A stretch of DNA of 16,147 nucleotides from the NCBI GenBank assembly GCA_003530935.1, contig DPEO01000110.1:1-16147 (forward strand), in the 5' to 3' direction. The notes beneath the pieces are model-generated. The model did not search any database. It was not told the origin of the DNA and saw nothing but the letters and a program-made list of their open reading frames with translations. How positions within the stretch are numbered: position 1 is the first letter of the stretch; the number at the start of each line of letters is the position of its first letter. This DNA is from Desulfomicrobiaceae bacterium (GTDB lineage: Bacteria > Desulfobacterota > Desulfovibrionia > Desulfovibrionales > Desulfomicrobiaceae). Below, one piece after another: positions 14,095-16,147 of this stretch. The position numbers and the translations under genes were made by a program.

Positions 14095-15587
14095 GAGCCA
14101 TTCTGAAGACGCGCGCGCAGGGCGCAAAACGCCGGCACATCGTCCAAAAGCAGGTCCACCAGGAACGGATCGAACTGGCGGCCGCGCTGCGCGGCCAAAT
14201 ACTCCAGCGTCTGCGCCAATGACCAGGCGGGTTTGTACACCCGCGGGCTGAGCAAGGCGTCGAAGACATCCGCCAAGGCCGTGAGCCGGCCGAAGATGTG
14301 GATGGACTCTCCCGCCAGTCCTTGGGGGTAGCCGCTTCCATCCCAACGTTCGTGGTGTTCCAAGGCGATGATGGACGCCGCCCGCAAAAGGCGGCGCGAG
14401 GACTTGGCCAAAATGGCATGACCGATGGAGGTATGGCCTTGGATGACGGCAAACTCCTCCGGCGACAGGCGGCCGGGCTTGAGCAGGATGGCATCGGGGA
14501 TGCCGATCTTGCCCACGTCGTGGAGCGGAGTCGCCCGGCGCACCAAGTCCACCACCTCTTCGCCAAGACCGGCCTTGGCCGCCAAAAGCGCCGCGCATTC
14601 CGCCACCGAACGCACATGATAGGCGGTTTCTTTGGAACGGGTTTCCACCACATCCCCCAGGGTGGCGATGATCTCCCCCTGGGTTTCGGTGACTTCCCGG
14701 TGCAAAAACACGTTGTCCAAGGCCAGGGCAAGCTGCAAGGCAAGGGTGTCCAAAACCTGACGCACCACCGGGGACACGGGCGCGGAGAACTCCGCCACCA
14801 CGGCCACGCCCCCGTCCACAAATCGGGCCACGAACCACGCCTCTTCCACCGCAAAGGCGCCCGCGCACGCCGCCAGACGGGTGCTGGCCTGCTCGAGCCA
14901 CGGCCCGGTCACCCCGTTGCTTGCCACGATGGGCTCCACCCCATGGGCGCCCACACGCCCTACCATGGCGCACACCCGGCACGCCGCGGCCTCAGCCACA
15001 CTCTGCACCGTATCCAAGGCCGCGGCAGCAAATTGGGCCTCGGTGCGCAGGGCGAGCATACGGCTTGTGCCCAAGGCCAAAGCGGCCATGCCGTCCCGGG
15101 CCAACGCCAGAGTCTGCATCTGCTCGTAGGCGCGCAAGGCCGCGGTGAGCGAGGTCATGAGCTTGAGCTCGCTGAGCTCCGCTTTTTGCTTGTAGTCGTT
15201 GATATCGTAGTCGAGGACCACGGAACGCTCCGGGGCCCGTCCAGGCTGCCCGGTCCGCAGGATGATGCGCACTTGAGAGTTGCCCAGCTCGTCGCGCACG
15301 TAGCGCACCAGATCGAGTCCGGCCTGCTCGGTCTCCATGACCACGTCCAAAAAAATGACCGCAATGTCCGGATGCTGGGCGAGCAGGCCCCGGGCTGCGG
15401 CCGCACTTTGGGCATGGAGAAACAAGAGCCCCCGTCCCTGAAATCGGTATCCGTGCAAGGCAAGCTCGGTAATGCGATGCACGAATTCGTCGTCATCCAC
15501 CACCAGGACCTTCCACGGCGGCCCCTGAGGCCCATCGTCCTCCGGCCCTTCGGCGGCGAATATCAGTGGTTCTTCATCGGCATGCAT
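14091..15587 (-). CDS. Response regulator with DUF3369 and HD-GYP domains, c-di-GMP phosphodiesterase
   Basis: Predicted to hydrolyse the second messenger cyclic di-GMP under control of a sensor kinase not in the window. It has 498 residues. The receiver domain (about 25-155) has acidic D31-D33 and phospho-acceptor D81 in FLDVVMETEQAG (79-90); the following RIILRTGQPGRAPE (107-120) and YDINDYKQK (127-135) are typical of the DUF3369 regulator class. A DUF3369 region (about 165-295) precedes the HD-GYP domain. The latter keeps H324, H356-D357 in LHDVGKIGIPD, H385, H411-H412 and the GYP triad (419-421) in WDGSGYPQG, so it should be active. The ATG at 15587 has GAGGGGG about 10 nt upstream; a TTG nine codons earlier is less likely. 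Low c-di-GMP usually favours motility, but no target is visible here. Confidence 0.93.
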   Translation of the reverse strand: MHADEEPLIFAAEGPEDDGPQGPPWKVLVVDDDEFVHRITELALHGYRFQGRGLLFLHAQSAAAARGLLAQHPDIAVIFLDVVMETEQAGLDLVRYVRDELGNSQVRIILRTGQPGRAPERSVVLDYDINDYKQKAELSELKLMTSLTAALRAYEQMQTLALARDGMAALALGTSRMLALRTEAQFAAAALDTVQSVAEAAACRVCAMVGRVGAHGVEPIVASNGVTGPWLEQASTRLAACAGAFAVEEAWFVARFVDGGVAVVAEFSAPVSPVVRQVLDTLALQLALALDNVFLHREVTETQGEIIATLGDVVETRSKETAYHVRSVAECAALLAAKAGLGEEVVDLVRRATPLHDVGKIGIPDAILLKPGRLSPEEFAVIQGHTSIGHAILAKSSRRLLRAASIIALEHHERWDGSGYPQGLAGESIHIFGRLTALADVFDALLSPRVYKPAWSLAQTLEYLAAQRGRQFDPFLVDLLLDDVPAFCALRARLQNGS

Positions 15588-15664
15588 ACCCGGCTTTCCC
15601 CCTCGACCATTCAAACTGTGTCACACCGATACACCGAAGCCCGCCCATCGTCCAGGACGGGGCA

Positions 15665-16147
15665 TCAGGCGAAACGCTCCACGTGATCGAACACCACCCC
15701 GTGCGCCTTCGCCCCGTTGACACTGTCTTCGCCCCCCAAGACGCACACACACCCCTCGGCCTGCTCCATGGCGGCAGCCAAGGACGCCAACGACTCGGAC
15801 GAAACCGCCAAGACCTCGTCTCGGACCTGTTGGAGAATGGCCGTGGTCGTCCCGGAGAGGTGGCGCGAAAAGGCGGCAAAACCCTGGGCATCGGGCAGGA
15901 GACACGGATCGAGATCGCCGCTCACTCCGATGGCGGCCTGCTCCAAGGAAGCAGGATCCGCACTCCGCAAGGCGGCGGCCGCAGCGCCAAAAGCCTCAAG
16001 GGTGGAGAGGATATTGGGGTCTCGGTACGAGCCGAAATGGAGAAGCCCCGTCTGCCTTCCCAAGGAGCAAAACGCCCCATACGCCCCGCCCACAACCCGG
16101 ACCCGCTCCCAGAGCCAGCCGGTGCGCAAAAGCTTGCAGCCCACCAG
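15665..16147 (-). CDS. C-terminal part of a PreP-type M16C metallopeptidase (5' end cut off)
   Basis: Last 160 residues of a presequence-protease-like zinc metallopeptidase; the frame stays open to the right window edge, so the start lies beyond it. The segments LWERVRVVGGAYGAFCSLGR and HFGSYRDPNILSTLEAF match the C-terminal half of M16C peptidases (PreP, insulinase-like), as does the region around IGVSGDLDPCLLPDAQG. In this family GAYG belongs to the substrate-enclosing C-terminal domains, while the inverted zinc motif HxxEH is near the N-terminus and not visible, so activity cannot be judged. These enzymes degrade short peptides. It ends 77 nt upstream of the HD-GYP gene on the same strand. 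Confidence 0.88.
   Translation of the reverse strand: MVGCKLLRTGWLWERVRVVGGAYGAFCSLGRQTGLLHFGSYRDPNILSTLEAFGAAAAALRSADPASLEQAAIGVSGDLDPCLLPDAQGFAAFSRHLSGTTTAILQQVRDEVLAVSSESLASLAAAMEQAEGCVCVLGGEDSVNGAKAHGVVFDHVERFA

Noticed and set aside
15612..15614. TTG as start of the HD-GYP regulator
   Set aside because: ATG 15587 has a better-placed GAGGGGG, and the extra nine residues are not needed for the receiver fold.
15588..15664. Terminator or promoter between the PreP-type and HD-GYP genes
   Set aside because: Only weak, interrupted inverted repeats and no T-run were seen, and no convincing -35/-10 pair was found in the 77-nt gap.

Overview
The window is gene-dense, high-GC bacterial chromosome. 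Every gene from the left edge to about 13.85 kb lies on the + strand, most of them abutting or overlapping by a few bases. From about 13.9 kb to the right edge the genes lie on the - strand. The gene content points to an anaerobic deltaproteobacterium of the Desulfovibrionales type: a CoA-forming 2-oxoacid:ferredoxin oxidoreductase, a PilR-like sigma-54 activator, scattered his genes and a receiver/DUF3369/HD-GYP regulator. This placement is inferred from content and style; no phylogenetic marker was compared.

Layout. (1) 1-1823: the end of an OppD/DppD-type ATPase and a complete OppF/DppF-type ATPase of a peptide importer. (2) 1824-1993: a 170-nt gap with a textbook intrinsic terminator ending 23 nt before pyrB. 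It may terminate the opp operon, act as a pyrB attenuator, or both. (3) 1994-5588: pyrB, pyrC and, overlapping pyrC by 16 nt, an NtrC/PilR-type response regulator. (4) 5623-9239: a CCA-adding-enzyme-like HD protein whose nucleotidyltransferase motif is damaged, then rlmN, hisI and hisG, overlapping at each junction. (5) 9279-13849: a TPR lipoprotein resembling PilF/PilW, a radical SAM protein with a B12-binding-like N-terminal domain, and an 827-residue fusion of IorA and IorB. (6) 13850-13976: a convergent intergenic region with two strong hairpins. (7) 13977-16147, - strand: tRNA-Thr(CGU), a receiver-DUF3369-HD-GYP c-di-GMP phosphodiesterase, and the C-terminus of a PreP-type M16C peptidase.

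Working together. PyrB and PyrC catalyse consecutive steps of pyrimidine synthesis. HisG and HisI catalyse the first and third steps of histidine synthesis. IorAB would convert aryl pyruvates to aryl-acetyl-CoA with ferredoxin reduction. The PilR-like regulator, the PilF-like lipoprotein and the HD-GYP protein are all surface/motility-type functions, but nothing in the sequence ties them to one system.

No mobile element, CRISPR array, phage gene or clear defence system was seen. The strongest leads for something unusual are the degenerate nucleotidyltransferase-HD protein, the IorA-IorB fusion with non-canonical cluster cysteines, the radical SAM gene lacking an obvious start codon, and the possible pyrB attenuator.
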